From NCBI RefSeq assembly GCF_000497445.1, contig NZ_CM002285.1, forward strand, positions 4,235,376 to 4,299,375: a stretch of DNA of 64,000 nucleotides, given 5' to 3'. The stretch's first letter is position 1, and each line of letters opens with the position of its first letter. A program made the position numbers and the translations under genes. Shown here piece by piece: positions 25,341 to 34,317 of the stretch. This stretch comes from Streptomyces roseochromogenus subsp. oscitans DS 12.976. Its GTDB lineage: Bacteria; Actinomycetota; Actinomycetes; Streptomycetales; Streptomycetaceae. The notes beneath the pieces are model-generated. The model was given only the letters and a program-made list of their open reading frames with translations, made no database searches and was not told where the DNA came from.

Positions 25341-25573
25341 CAGCAACGAGCGCGAACGGCGCCGGCACCCGACCCCCGAGCCGCCGGGGAGCTTCGGCCT
25401 CGCCCTTCGAGCGGCGCGCTCGACGTACTGACCCGCGAGACGATGAAGGGCACGTCGCGTCGCTACCTCCACCAAGGTGACTGGACGAAGCGCGGCCAGG
25501 CCGAACTGCGAACCATCAGGGCTGGCGGCGTACGGCGGTGATCACCAGCTCGGAGCGGTCCACCCTCGGCCGG

Positions 25574-26596
25574 TCAGCCGAGATGTTCCGCGTGCCCGCC
25601 CCGCATGCGGTGCTCGCAGCAGCCGTGCGGCGGCCTGAGGTGGGGGTCTTCGGGCCCCGAGGCGCTTGGCTGGGTGAGCGACGTGGCGCATTGGGCGCGT
25701 TGTGCGTCGTCGAGCATCTTGTCGCTGTCGGAGGTGGCGTTGGCCAGGCCGGCGCAGCAAAGGGTCAGCAGCAGGGCTCCGGCGGCGATGGGGAGGGTGC
25801 GGCGAGGCGGGGGAGGGGCCAGGAGGGCTCGGACCCGTTGGGGTACGGGGCCGCCGGTGACGGCGAGGTGCGGGGGGCTCGCCGTGCGGGGTGAGGACGC
25901 TAGAGCGGCCCGTCCGACGGCGCGGGCGACGACCCGCCGGCTGCCGACCCGCGCCGCCGCCTCCTCGTCGGCCCAGCGCTCCAGGGCGAAGCCGCCGGCT
26001 GCGGCCAGGGGACGCAGCAGCGGGTTGAGGGCCGCGGCCAGTCGCCACAGACTCTGGAACACGTGGTGCCGGCCGCGCAGATGGGCCCGTTCGTGTGCCA
26101 GCAGGGCCTCGCGTTCCTCGTTGTCGAGGCAGCGCAGCATGCCGCGTGACACCACGATGCGTCCGGGCGCACCGGGCAGGGCGAAGGCGTGCGGAGTGTC
26201 GTCGTCGACGACGACCAGCTCGCTGTCGCCGGACAGGCGAGCACACTCGCGCCGGGCCCACAGGAGGTGGCGGGCCTGTCGTACGGCGGCGAGGAGCAGG
26301 GAGGCGGTGCCCGCCAGCAGGACGAAGGCGCTGATGACCGCGACGTCGAGCAGGACCGGATCCTCGGCCCGCAGCGCCGGCACCGACCAACGGCCCTCCG
26401 CCGCCACCTCGGGGATCTGGGCGATCCCGGTGAACGCCAGGAGAGCCAGTGAGCCCGCCCAGCCGACCGTCGTCACCAGCGCGGTGCACGCCAGTGCCCA
26501 GGCCGCGGGACGCGGGGCGAGCCGACGAGCCAACCGCGGTGCGCACACGGTCAGTACGGCCGTGACGGCGAGCGGAACGTAGACGCTGATCAGCAC
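25574..26596 (-). CDS. M56-family (BlaR1-like) membrane zinc metallopeptidase
   Basis: 340 aa from GTG 26596, with AAGGGG upstream. Membrane segments at the N-terminus and near 85-105 flank a cytoplasmic loop with the zinc motif HERAH (in ALLAHERAHLRGRHH, about residue 170) and a third-ligand region ALERWADEEAA. One more helix (TLPIAAGALLLTLCCAGLA) lies near 285. There is no extracellular penicillin-binding sensor as in BlaR1; the C-terminus is only a His/Cys-rich tail. The gene follows blaI by 51 bp. M56 enzymes of this type are thought to relieve BlaI-family repression by proteolysis in response to an envelope signal. Confidence 0.85.
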   Translation of the reverse strand: MLISVYVPLAVTAVLTVCAPRLARRLAPRPAAWALACTALVTTVGWAGSLALLAFTGIAQIPEVAAEGRWSVPALRAEDPVLLDVAVISAFVLLAGTASLLLAAVRQARHLLWARRECARLSGDSELVVVDDDTPHAFALPGAPGRIVVSRGMLRCLDNEEREALLAHERAHLRGRHHVFQSLWRLAAALNPLLRPLAAAGGFALERWADEEAAARVGSRRVVARAVGRAALASSPRTASPPHLAVTGGPVPQRVRALLAPPPPRRTLPIAAGALLLTLCCAGLANATSDSDKMLDDAQRAQCATSLTQPSASGPEDPHLRPPHGCCEHRMRGGHAEHLG

Positions 26597-26647
26597 CGGC
26601 TCACCCCTTGCCGTACGGGCGGAACGCACACGCGGATCGGCACCCGC

Positions 26648-27073
26648 TCACCCCTTCTCGTCCCAGTTCCCGGCGCCGTCGCGGCTCTCGTGCCCGGACA
26701 GCAGCTGGTGCAGCAGTCGCTCGTCCCGTTGGGACAGCTCGGAGACGAATCGGGTCAGCACCGCCTCGCGGTCGGAGCCGCCCTCCAGGAGTGACTTCAT
26801 GCGCTGTGCGGTGTGGGACGCCTCGTCGCGGGCCGGCTCGTAGGCGTATCCACGGCCCTCCCTGTGCCGGACCAGCATCCCCTTGTCGTACAGCCGGGAC
26901 AGGATCGTCAGCACGGTGGTGTAGGCCAGATCGCCCGGCAGGCGCTCCAGGACCTGGCGCGCGGTCAGCGGACCGTCGGCGGACCAGAGGGCGGCGAGCA
27001 CGTTGCTCTCGAGTTCGCCGCGGGCCCGCCTGCCGGATGCGCCGCCGGCCTCGTCCTCCCTGGGGTGGTGCAC
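26648..27073 (-). CDS. BlaI/MecI/CopY-family repressor
   Basis: 141 aa, GTG start. The winged-helix domain is clear: GELESNVLAALWSADGPLTARQVLERLPGDLAYTTVLTILSRLYDKGMLVRHREGRGYAYEP (about 18-80). It is followed by the helical dimerisation part ending FVSELSQRDERLLHQLL. BlaI proteins bind TACA-type palindromes as dimers and are inactivated by the partner M56 peptidase, encoded next. Two matching palindromes lie 50-107 bp upstream, in the space shared with the divergent glycosyltransferase operon, so both the blaI-M56 pair and that operon are probably repressed by it. Confidence 0.88.
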   Translation of the reverse strand: MHHPREDEAGGASGRRARGELESNVLAALWSADGPLTARQVLERLPGDLAYTTVLTILSRLYDKGMLVRHREGRGYAYEPARDEASHTAQRMKSLLEGGSDREAVLTRFVSELSQRDERLLHQLLSGHESRDGAGNWDEKG

Positions 27074-27122
27074 CGTTCCTCTTTCCGTCGCTTTGCCTTC
27101 AGACAGGCTACCCGGCGACCTT

Positions 27123-27180
27123 CTACTAGTTGTAGGAGGTAAGCTCCGGGCTTTGAAGGGCGAACTACTACAACTTGTAG
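27123..27180. promoter_or_regulatory. Two BlaI-type operator palindromes
   Basis: CTACAACTTGTAG at 27168-27180 is a perfect 13-bp palindrome; CTACTAGTTGTAG at 27123-27135 matches it with one arm mismatch. Centre-to-centre spacing is 45 bp, a little over four helical turns. They sit between divergent blaI and the glycosyltransferase gene and resemble the TACA/TGTA half-sites bound by BlaI/MecI proteins. Confidence 0.8.
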
Positions 27181-27267
27181 TTTCGCTGTGCCCTTCCCAT
27201 GTCTCCTCCCCTTTCTCCTTCCCCGTTCTCTTCCCACGTGTCCTCCCATCTGCGCAGAGGAAAACCC

Positions 27268-28656
27268 ATGGCCAACCCCGGACTCACACTTCGGCGACAC
27301 AGGACCGCGGATGTTCTGCCGGCGCCCCGCACGGTGGCGATGTGCTCGGACCGGGTCGCGATCGTCTCGGCGAGTGTCGGCGCCGGCCACGACGGTGCCG
27401 CCGCCGAGCTGGAGCGCCGCCTCACGGCGGACGGGCTGGTCGTCGACCGGCACGACCTGCTGGACCTGCTGCCCGCCGGACTCGGCCGGGCCGTCCGGGA
27501 CGGCTACCACCGCATGCTCGTCCGGGCACCGTGGGCCTACCAGCGGCTCTACACCGGCACCGAGCGCGCCGGTGGCAGCGGCCCCGCGGCGCGCGCCCTG
27601 CTCCGCGCCGCCGAGGACCGCGTACTGCGCGCCCTGCACCCCGGCACCGGCACGGTCGTCTCCACCTATCCCGGAGCCAGCCGTGTGCTGGGCAACCTGC
27701 GCCTCGCCGGACGCCTGACCGCCCCGGTCGTCACCTACCTGACCGACTTCTCCGTGCATCCGCTGTGGGTGGCCGACGGTGTGGACGTCCACCTCGCGGC
27801 GCATGCCGTGCCCGCCGCCCAGGCGCGGGCGGCCGGAGCCCGGGACGTCCGGGTGTGCGGGCCGGTCGCCGACCCCCGGTTCCGCCCGTGCGGCACACCG
27901 GAACGCGACCGTGCCCGGGCCGGTTTCGGGCTGCCGTACGACGCCCCGCTGGCCCTGCTCGTCGCCGGGTCCTGGGGTGTCGGGCCCGTCCGGCAGGTGG
28001 CGCGCGAGCTGCGCGACTGCGGAGCCGCCGTCCCGGTCGTCGTCTGCGGCCGCAACGAGGCCCTGGCCCGGCAACTGGCCGCGGACGGGATCGAGCACGC
28101 CTACGGCTGGGTCGACGACATGCCCGGCCTGATGCACGCGGCCGACGTCCTCGTGCAGAACGCGGGTGGGCTGACCTCCCTGGAGGCGTTCGCCGCGGGC
28201 CTGCCCGTGGCCAGTTACCGCTGCATACCGGGGCACGGCCTGACCAACGCCGCCGCCCTGGACGAGGCGGGCGTCGCCGCCTGGATCCGTGACCCGGCCG
28301 ACCTCAAGAGCGTGCTGTGCGACCTGGTCGACGGCTCGCTGGGGCGGCAGCAGCGTGCAGCAGGGCTCGACCTGTTCGCACGGTCCGCGCACGACGGCCC
28401 GGCGGCCGAGATAGCCCGCGTCCACCGCTCGGGTCCGCCGCCCCTGCCCGCGCAGCCCGGCGCACGAAGGCGCGGCCGCCGGCGGCGGCTCGCGGTCACC
28501 GGTACGGTGGCCTGCGCGGTGTGGGCCTGCGCGGTCGGCACCGGGGTCGCGACGACGTACGACCCACCTGCCCTGCTGCACGCCCTCGGCCACAGCCTCG
28601 ACCCGGACCGCCTCGCGACCGGCCACGGCCACGCTCCGGAAGGGCGCCACTCGTGA
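27268..28656 (+). CDS. MGDG-synthase/MurG-like glycosyltransferase
   Basis: 462 aa, ATG 7 bases after AGAGG. The N-terminal half has VSASVGAGHDGAAAELERRL (about 28-47), the donor-fold opening of diacylglycerol glycosyltransferases. The GT-B C-terminal half has LLVAGSWGVGPVRQVAREL (about 230) and the nucleotide-sugar site NAGGLTSLEAFAAGLPVASYRCIPGHG (about 292-318). A basic stretch and single hydrophobic helix close the protein (about 415-440), which would anchor it in the membrane. It probably transfers a sugar from a nucleotide donor to a lipid or envelope acceptor. It overlaps the deacetylase gene by 4 bp and is divergent from blaI. Confidence 0.8.
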   Translation: MANPGLTLRRHRTADVLPAPRTVAMCSDRVAIVSASVGAGHDGAAAELERRLTADGLVVDRHDLLDLLPAGLGRAVRDGYHRMLVRAPWAYQRLYTGTERAGGSGPAARALLRAAEDRVLRALHPGTGTVVSTYPGASRVLGNLRLAGRLTAPVVTYLTDFSVHPLWVADGVDVHLAAHAVPAAQARAAGARDVRVCGPVADPRFRPCGTPERDRARAGFGLPYDAPLALLVAGSWGVGPVRQVARELRDCGAAVPVVVCGRNEALARQLAADGIEHAYGWVDDMPGLMHAADVLVQNAGGLTSLEAFAAGLPVASYRCIPGHGLTNAAALDEAGVAAWIRDPADLKSVLCDLVDGSLGRQQRAAGLDLFARSAHDGPAAEIARVHRSGPPPLPAQPGARRRGRRRRLAVTGTVACAVWACAVGTGVATTYDPPALLHALGHSLDPDRLATGHGHAPEGRHS

Positions 28657-29417
28657 CGACGCCCCGTCCGCTGCGGGCGGCCGCCCTGACCGCCACCGCA
28701 CTCGCGGCCCTCCACTGCGCACCCGTCATCTCCACCTTCGGCCCGCTGCGCAACCGCGTCATGCCCCGCCTCTCCGGCCGGGGCCGGCCGGACCACGTCG
28801 CGCTCACCTTCGACGACGGACCCGACCCCCTGTCCACCCCCTTCTTCCTGCGCACGCTCGACCGGCGCGGCGTGCGCGCCACCTTCTTCCTGCTCGGCAG
28901 CGCGGCCCACCGCTCCCCCGGCCTGGTGCGTGACATCGCCGCCGCGGGCCACGAGATCGGCATCCACGGCTGGCTGCACCGCCCCCTGCTGCTGCGCGGC
29001 CCGCGCGCCACCTACGACGACTTCGCCCGCGCCCGCGACACGGTCGCCGCGATCACCGGCGGCCCGCCCACGCTCTTCCGCCCTCCGTACGGGGTCATGT
29101 CCACCGCCGCCCATACGGCGGCCCGGCGGCTGGGCCTCACCCCGGTGCTGTGGACCTGCTGGGGCGAGGACTGGACGGCCCGGGCCACACCGGAGTCGGT
29201 CCACCGCACGGTGGTCTCCGGCCTGGACGGCGGTGGCACCGTCCTGCTCCACGACTCGGACTGCACCTCCGCCCCTGGCGCCTGGCGTTCGGCCCTGGGC
29301 GCCCTTCCCCGCATTCTCGACACCTGCGAGCAGCGGGGCTACGAGGTCGGCCGGCTGTCCGACCACGGGTGGGCCGGCAGCGCCGCGAGCCATGGCTCGC
29401 GGGCTCAGTCCGTCTGA
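28653..29417 (+). CDS. Polysaccharide deacetylase (NodB/CE4 family)
   Basis: 254 aa, GTG start overlapping the previous stop (GTGA). An N-terminal hydrophobic signal or anchor is followed by the NodB domain. TFDDGPDP (metal and catalytic Asp, about residue 52) is motif 1, HEIGIHGWLHR supplies the HxxxH-type metal ligands, RPPYG is motif 3 and LLHDSD is the late catalytic His motif. These enzymes remove N-acetyl groups from peptidoglycan or other amino-sugar polymers outside the membrane. Co-expression with the glycosyltransferase suggests that the two build and then deacetylate an envelope glycan or glycolipid under BlaI control. Confidence 0.88.
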   Translation: MTTPRPLRAAALTATALAALHCAPVISTFGPLRNRVMPRLSGRGRPDHVALTFDDGPDPLSTPFFLRTLDRRGVRATFFLLGSAAHRSPGLVRDIAAAGHEIGIHGWLHRPLLLRGPRATYDDFARARDTVAAITGGPPTLFRPPYGVMSTAAHTAARRLGLTPVLWTCWGEDWTARATPESVHRTVVSGLDGGGTVLLHDSDCTSAPGAWRSALGALPRILDTCEQRGYEVGRLSDHGWAGSAASHGSRAQSV

Positions 29418-30073
29418 GGCCGGGCCAGGCCGTGGTCGTAGGCGAAGATCACCGCCTGGACGCGGTCGCGGGCGCCGATCTTGGCGAGGACGCGGCCGAC
29501 ATGCGTTTTCACCGTGGACTCCGACAGGACGAAGCGGGCGGCGATCTCGCCGTTGGTCCAGCCCTTGCCGATGGCGACCAGGATCTCCCGTTCGCGGTCG
29601 GTCAGGGAGGCCAGTCGCGGGTCCTCGGCGATGCCGTCGGTGCCGGAGGGTACGAGGCGGGCGAACTCGTGGAGGAGACGGCGGGTGAGCGCGGGGGCGA
29701 TGACCGCGTCCCCGACCGCCACGGCGCGGATGCCCGCGAGCAGTTCCTCGGGCCTGGCGTCCTTGAGGAGGAAGCCGCTGGCTCCGGCGCGCAGGGCCGC
29801 ATGGACGTACTCGTCGAGGTCGAAGGTGGTCAGCACGAGGACGCGGGAGCGGTCGCCGGCGGCGACGATACGGCGGGTGGCCTCGATGCCGTCCATGCCC
29901 GGCATGCGTACGTCCATGAGGACGACGTCGGGACGCAGTTCGGCGGCCTTGCGCACGGCTTCGGCTCCGTGAGCGGCCTCGCCGAGCACCTCCGTCTCGG
30001 GCACGGAGTCGAGGAGCATGCGGAAGCCGTACCGCTGGAGCGGCTGGTCGTCCACGACGAGCACGGTGGTCAT
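29405..30073 (-). CDS. NarL/LuxR-type response regulator
   Basis: 222 aa. The receiver domain has DD at residues 8-9, the phospho-acceptor Asp54 in VVLMDVRMPGMDG, and Thr/Lys switch residues (LTTFD, LKDA). The LuxR-type HTH lies at the C-terminus (LTDREREILVAIGKGWTNGEIAARFVLSESTVKTHVGRVLAKIGARDR). The gene starts inside the kinase stop codon (ATGA overlap). Its last 13 bp overlap, tail to tail, the deacetylase gene. It probably controls the ABC exporter genes upstream in the same operon. Confidence 0.9.
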   Translation of the reverse strand: MTTVLVVDDQPLQRYGFRMLLDSVPETEVLGEAAHGAEAVRKAAELRPDVVLMDVRMPGMDGIEATRRIVAAGDRSRVLVLTTFDLDEYVHAALRAGASGFLLKDARPEELLAGIRAVAVGDAVIAPALTRRLLHEFARLVPSGTDGIAEDPRLASLTDREREILVAIGKGWTNGEIAARFVLSESTVKTHVGRVLAKIGARDRVQAVIFAYDHGLARPQTD

Positions 30074-31371
30074 CGGGCACCGCCCTGGGGTGCGAGGTCG
30101 AGAGCGGCCCGCACCGTCCATCCCGTACCGGCGGGACCCGCGCTGACGTGTCCGCCGTAGAGAGCCGCTCGTTCCCGCATGCCCACCAGGCCGTGTCCTT
30201 CCTCGTTCGCCGTGCCGGGACGGCCGGCCGGGACCGACGGGCCGGAGTCCTGGACGGTGATGGTCAGCCGCGTGTCCGCCACGACGATCGCCAAGTGTGC
30301 ACAGGCGCCCGCACCGGCATGCTTCAGGGTGTTCGTCAGGGCCTCCTGCACGATGCGGTAGACCGTGAGCTGCACCCCGCTGTCGAGGGCCTCGATGTCA
30401 CCGGCGGTGCGGTAGACGACCTCCAGGCCGGCGGCGCGCACGCCTTCGCACAGCGCGTCGATGTCCGCGAGCCCGGGCTGCGGGCTCAGCTCGGCCTCGC
30501 CCCGTCGGCCGTCCGCCTCGCGCAGCACGCCGAGCACCCGGCGCAGTTCGCCCAGCGCCTGCCGGCCGGTGTCGCCGATGAGGTGCAGGGCCTCCCTGCC
30601 CCGTTCCGGGGCGACGGCGGTGGCGTAGGCGCCTGCGTCGGCGAGGGTGATGATGACGGACAGGTTGTGGCCGACGATGTCGTGCATCTCGCGGGCCACC
30701 CGCGTCCGTTCGGCCGCGACGGCGAGTCTGCCGCGCTGGTCGCGTTCGATCTCCAGCCGGGCCGCGCGGTCCCGCAGCCCGGCCAGCTGAGCCCGCCGGA
30801 TGCGGATCATCAGGCCGAGCGCGAGGGCCGCGGTCGCCGTGCTGAGGAGGAAGAAGAGCGCGTCCCAGACCGACACCGCCGCCGACACCCGCGCCGCGAC
30901 CAGGCCGAGCGCACCCGCCATGACCACACAGGCCCATGGCAGCTGCCGTAGCCGCCCGTGCAGGGTCAGGCTGTACAGGGCGACGAAGAGGGCGACGTCC
31001 GCACGGAGTACGGCGCCGAGCGACCACTGCAGGACGAACACGGCCGAGACGGCGCCGAAGGCCACGGCGGGCGCCCGCCGCCGCCACAGCAGCGGCAGCA
31101 CCAGTCCGGCCTGGAGAGCCAGCATCCCGGCCGGGGGCAGCTGGGTGAACGCCAGGCGGAAGCGGCGGTGGCCGTCGCCGTCCCCGTCGGTCCCGATCCC
31201 GTGCAGCAGGTCCGGCAGGCAGAACATCAGGAAGACCAGGACCACCACCGCGGTGTCCAGCACCCACGGACGGTCCCGGTCGGCGTGCCGGAGCCGCTGG
31301 CCGGCCCGGCCGAGCCGGGCGACCAGCGGCCCCATCCCGCCGAGATCTTCGGTGGTCACGGAATTCACCAC
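30070..31371 (-). CDS. NarL-family sensor histidine kinase
   Basis: 433 aa. About five hydrophobic segments fill residues 40-190 without a large external sensor domain. The dimerisation/phospho-acceptor helix holds RVAREMHDIVGHNLSVIITLADAG, with the His of the HisKA_3 type. The ATPase part has QEALTNTLKHAG, DSGPSVP and GHGLVGMRERAALYGG. It pairs with the response regulator it overlaps by 4 bp. A gap of only 35 bp to the ABC permease suggests an ABC-sensor-regulator operon, an arrangement often used to sense envelope stress or antibiotics through the transporter. Confidence 0.88.
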   Translation of the reverse strand: MVNSVTTEDLGGMGPLVARLGRAGQRLRHADRDRPWVLDTAVVVLVFLMFCLPDLLHGIGTDGDGDGHRRFRLAFTQLPPAGMLALQAGLVLPLLWRRRAPAVAFGAVSAVFVLQWSLGAVLRADVALFVALYSLTLHGRLRQLPWACVVMAGALGLVAARVSAAVSVWDALFFLLSTATAALALGLMIRIRRAQLAGLRDRAARLEIERDQRGRLAVAAERTRVAREMHDIVGHNLSVIITLADAGAYATAVAPERGREALHLIGDTGRQALGELRRVLGVLREADGRRGEAELSPQPGLADIDALCEGVRAAGLEVVYRTAGDIEALDSGVQLTVYRIVQEALTNTLKHAGAGACAHLAIVVADTRLTITVQDSGPSVPAGRPGTANEEGHGLVGMRERAALYGGHVSAGPAGTGWTVRAALDLAPQGGAR

Positions 31372-31406
31372 ACCATGATGCGGTGCCGGTACGCGGACAT
31401 CGCCGC

Positions 31407-32267
31407 TCAGACGTCGCTGCGCAGCATCCGGTACGCCGCCCCCGCCAGCGCCAGCGCCGTCCAGCCGAGGAAGACCAGGAGCCCGGCGCCGGGCGACAGA
31501 GTGGTGGAGTCATGGGTCAGGGCGAAGATCGACTCGCCCGCGTGGCTCGGCAGATAGGGGTCGATGCCGCTCTGCCACGAGGTGGGCAGCAGGGAGATCA
31601 GCCCGGGTACCAGCATGAGGGCGGCGACCAGGACCGAGATACCGCCGGCCACGGACCGCAGCCACGCGCCCAGCGCGGTGCCGATCACACCGACCAGGCC
31701 CAGGTAGAGCCCGGCGCCCAGCAGGCTGCGTACGACGCCGGCATGGCCGAGGCCCAGGGCGGCGGGCGTGCCGGACACGATCTGGCTGCCGACGAGGAAG
31801 GCGACGAACGCGCCGACGGTGGCGACCACCAGCGCGACGAGCCCGTACACCGCCGCCTTGGACCACAGCACGGGCAGCCGGCGCGGCACGGCGGCCAGGG
31901 TCGAACGGATCATGCCGGTGGAGTACTCGCCCGCCGTGACCAGCACGCCGAGCACACCGAGGGCCAGCTGGGCGAAGTTGGTGCCGAAGAGGGACAGGCT
32001 CACGGCTGTCGCGGTGGCGAAGTCGCGGTCCATGTGACGGCCGGAGTCGAGGTTGGACTTGTAGTGGCTCGCGGCGATGACGCCGAAGGCGACCAGGAAC
32101 AGCAGGCCCAGGCCGAGGGTGATCCAGGTGGAGCGCAGGGACCAGAGTTTGGCCCACTCCGAGGACAGCACGCGCCGTCCGGTCACCCGGTAGCCGGGGC
32201 GGGGCGCGGCCGCCGGAGCGGTCTCGGGGGTCTCGGGGGTCTCGGGGGTTGCCGTGAGGGTGCTCAT
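31407..32267 (-). CDS. ABC-2 type permease
   Basis: 286 aa. A Pro/Glu/Thr-rich cytoplasmic start with TPETPETPET is followed by the EWAKLWSLRSTWITLGLGLLFL opening typical of ABC-2 exporters. Five more membrane helices run to residue about 280. It forms the membrane part of an exporter with the ATPase it overlaps by 4 bp. The cargo is unknown; linkage to a two-component system suggests antimicrobial peptide or drug resistance. Confidence 0.85.
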   Translation of the reverse strand: MSTLTATPETPETPETAPAAAPRPGYRVTGRRVLSSEWAKLWSLRSTWITLGLGLLFLVAFGVIAASHYKSNLDSGRHMDRDFATATAVSLSLFGTNFAQLALGVLGVLVTAGEYSTGMIRSTLAAVPRRLPVLWSKAAVYGLVALVVATVGAFVAFLVGSQIVSGTPAALGLGHAGVVRSLLGAGLYLGLVGVIGTALGAWLRSVAGGISVLVAALMLVPGLISLLPTSWQSGIDPYLPSHAGESIFALTHDSTTLSPGAGLLVFLGWTALALAGAAYRMLRSDV

Positions 32268-33202
32268 GCCGCGCTCCCGGAGGTGTCGGTGCCGGTCGTG
32301 GAGCCGTGGTACTCGACGGCGTCCCTGGTCAGTTCCATGAATGCCTCTTCCAACGACACCGCCTTCGTGGTCAGCTCGAACAGCGGGATCCCGTGCTCGG
32401 CCGCCTTCAGCCCGATCTCACGGGCGCTCGCCCCGGTGACCTGCAGTTCCTCGGTGCCGACGCGGCCGGTGATCTCCACGCCGGGTCCGGCCAGCAGGTC
32501 CCGCAGCCGGGCCGGGTCCTGCGTCGCGACCTTCACGGTGTCGCCGCCCGCCTCGCGGACCAGGTCCCGTACGGTCGTGTCGGCCAGCAGCCGTCCCCGG
32601 CCGACGATGATCAGGTGGTCCGCGACCAGGGCCACCTCGCTCATCAGATGCGAGGAGACGAACACCGTGCGCCCCTCGGCCGCGAGCGACGTCAGCAGGT
32701 TGCGGATCCAGAGGACACCCTCGGGGTCCAGACCGTTCACGGGCTCGTCCAGCATCACCGTCTGCGGATCGCCCAGCAGCGCGGCGGCGATACCGAGCCG
32801 CTGTCCCATGCCGAGCGAGAAGGCACCGGCCCGCTTCTTCGCGACGCTGCCGAGACCGGCGAGTTCGACGACCTCGTCGACCCGGCGGCGCGGAATGCCG
32901 TGGGTCAGCGCGAGCGCCCGGAGATGGTTGTAGGCCGAGCGGCCCGGGTGGATCGACTTCGCCTCCAGGAGCGCCCCGACCTCCTGCAGCGGCGCCTGAT
33001 GCCGGGCGTAGTGGCGGCCGTTCACCGTGACGGAGCCGCTCGTCGGCGCGTCCAGCCCGACGATCATGCGCATCGTCGTGGACTTGCCCGCCCCGTTGGG
33101 TCCCAGGAAGCCGGTCACCGTGCCCGGCCGCACGGTGAAGTCCAGGCCGTCGACAGCTGTCTTCTCCCCGTACCTCTTGGTGAGCTGCTGTGCGTCGATC
33201 AT
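32264..33202 (-). CDS. ABC transporter ATP-binding protein
   Basis: 312 aa. Walker A GPNGAGKST (about 34-42), signature FSLGMGQRLGIAAALLGDP, Walker B VMLDEPVNGLDPEG and the switch His in VFVSSHLMSEV are all present. The last 100 residues form the accessory domain seen in DrrA/BcrA-like exporters. It energises the ABC-2 permease encoded next. It is the first gene of the four-gene operon running leftward to the response regulator. Confidence 0.92.
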   Translation of the reverse strand: MIDAQQLTKRYGEKTAVDGLDFTVRPGTVTGFLGPNGAGKSTTMRMIVGLDAPTSGSVTVNGRHYARHQAPLQEVGALLEAKSIHPGRSAYNHLRALALTHGIPRRRVDEVVELAGLGSVAKKRAGAFSLGMGQRLGIAAALLGDPQTVMLDEPVNGLDPEGVLWIRNLLTSLAAEGRTVFVSSHLMSEVALVADHLIIVGRGRLLADTTVRDLVREAGGDTVKVATQDPARLRDLLAGPGVEITGRVGTEELQVTGASAREIGLKAAEHGIPLFELTTKAVSLEEAFMELTRDAVEYHGSTTGTDTSGSAA

Positions 33203-33329
33203 TCGCGTTCTCTCTCTCGGACCGCGGCGTCCGGCACGCCCGACGCCTCCTCCGCCACGCTAGGTCCGCGATCTTCCCGATCCGGTGGTACCGGGGGCTG
33301 AACAGTGGCGGGCGGGTGGTACCGGGGTA

Positions 33330-34223
33330 CTACGGTCCCGGCGCCGGGCCGCGGCGCGGGCCCGCCTCGGTCTGGCGGGCGTGGAAGAGGCCCCAGCGGA
33401 GCAGTCCGCGGTGGGTGATGTCCGCCCACAGCGGGAGGTTGGTCAGCAGGTCTTCCACATAGTCCGGGCTGATGACGGTCCGGAGCTCGGCCCTGCGGCG
33501 GTGCACCTCCTCGTCGAGGCGGGCGTAGTGGGTGGTGAGGTCCGCGGTGCGATCCTCGAAGCACGGCTTCAGACCGAGTGCGGACAGCTGCTCCAGGTAG
33601 AACGACAACGTCGCCAGGCTCCGCACGCCGAGCCGGGACAGCGCGGGCCGCAGGACCTCGTCCGGGGTCTCCTCGGCCGCCATGATGTCCGAGAAGACCA
33701 GCGCTCCGCCCGGCTTCAGCACGCGTACCGCCTCGGCCAGTGCGCGGTCCCGGTCCGTCACATGGCACAGGACCTCCAAGGACCAGACCACGTCGAAGCG
33801 GTCCGCGTCGTGGGGGAGGTCGCAGAGGGAGCCGGTGACGACCTCGACCAGGCCGTCCAGCCCCCGTCGGGCGTTCGCCGCGCGGTGCCGCCGGTTGTGC
33901 TCCTCGCTGAGGTCGAGGGCCACCACCCGGCAGCCGAAGCGCTCGGCGAGGGCGCGCGCCGAACCGCCGTACCCCGAACCGAGGTCGAGCACCGTGGCAT
34001 CCGGGCCGAGCAGATCCGCGACCCGGTCCGCGGCGTGCCGCACCGTGCGGCGCGAAGCATCCGCGATCGCCTCCCGCGCGTGGGCGTACAGGCCGATGTG
34101 GATGTCCTCACCGCCCCAGACGGCGTCGTAGAAGGCGTCGACATCGCTGGTTTCGTAGTAGCGGCGGGTCGTCTCCTCCTCGTGATCCGGTGTGCTGCTG
34201 CCGTGGCTGGTGTTGTCGGTCAT
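33330..34223 (-). CDS. SAM-dependent methyltransferase, sarcosine/dimethylglycine N-methyltransferase-like
   Basis: 297 aa. The SAM-binding motif is VLDLGSGYGGSARALAERFGCRVVALDLS (about 78-106), with VVWSLEVLCHV and LKPGGALVFSD as later class I motifs. The opening YYETSDVDAFYDAVWGGEDIHIGLY matches bacterial glycine/sarcosine/dimethylglycine methyltransferases that make the osmoprotectant betaine. The first enzyme of such a pathway is not seen nearby, so the methyl acceptor is uncertain. It is a single gene with the ABC operon ahead and decayed copper DNA behind. Confidence 0.78.
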   Translation of the reverse strand: MTDNTSHGSSTPDHEEETTRRYYETSDVDAFYDAVWGGEDIHIGLYAHAREAIADASRRTVRHAADRVADLLGPDATVLDLGSGYGGSARALAERFGCRVVALDLSEEHNRRHRAANARRGLDGLVEVVTGSLCDLPHDADRFDVVWSLEVLCHVTDRDRALAEAVRVLKPGGALVFSDIMAAEETPDEVLRPALSRLGVRSLATLSFYLEQLSALGLKPCFEDRTADLTTHYARLDEEVHRRRAELRTVISPDYVEDLLTNLPLWADITHRGLLRWGLFHARQTEAGPRRGPAPGP

Positions 34224-34317
34224 GGCGGATGAATTCCCGACATCGACGGGGACGATTCACCTCGCACACCCGGGGCCCGGTGGTCGTACGGCCACCGGGC
34301 CCCGGCCGGATGTTCGG

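Noticed and set aside
25341..25573. Short plus-strand frame ending near 25541 (GDWTKRGQAELRTIRAGGVRR)
   Set aside because: It might be a gene end, but there is no start region, domain or coding continuity upstream, so it is not called.
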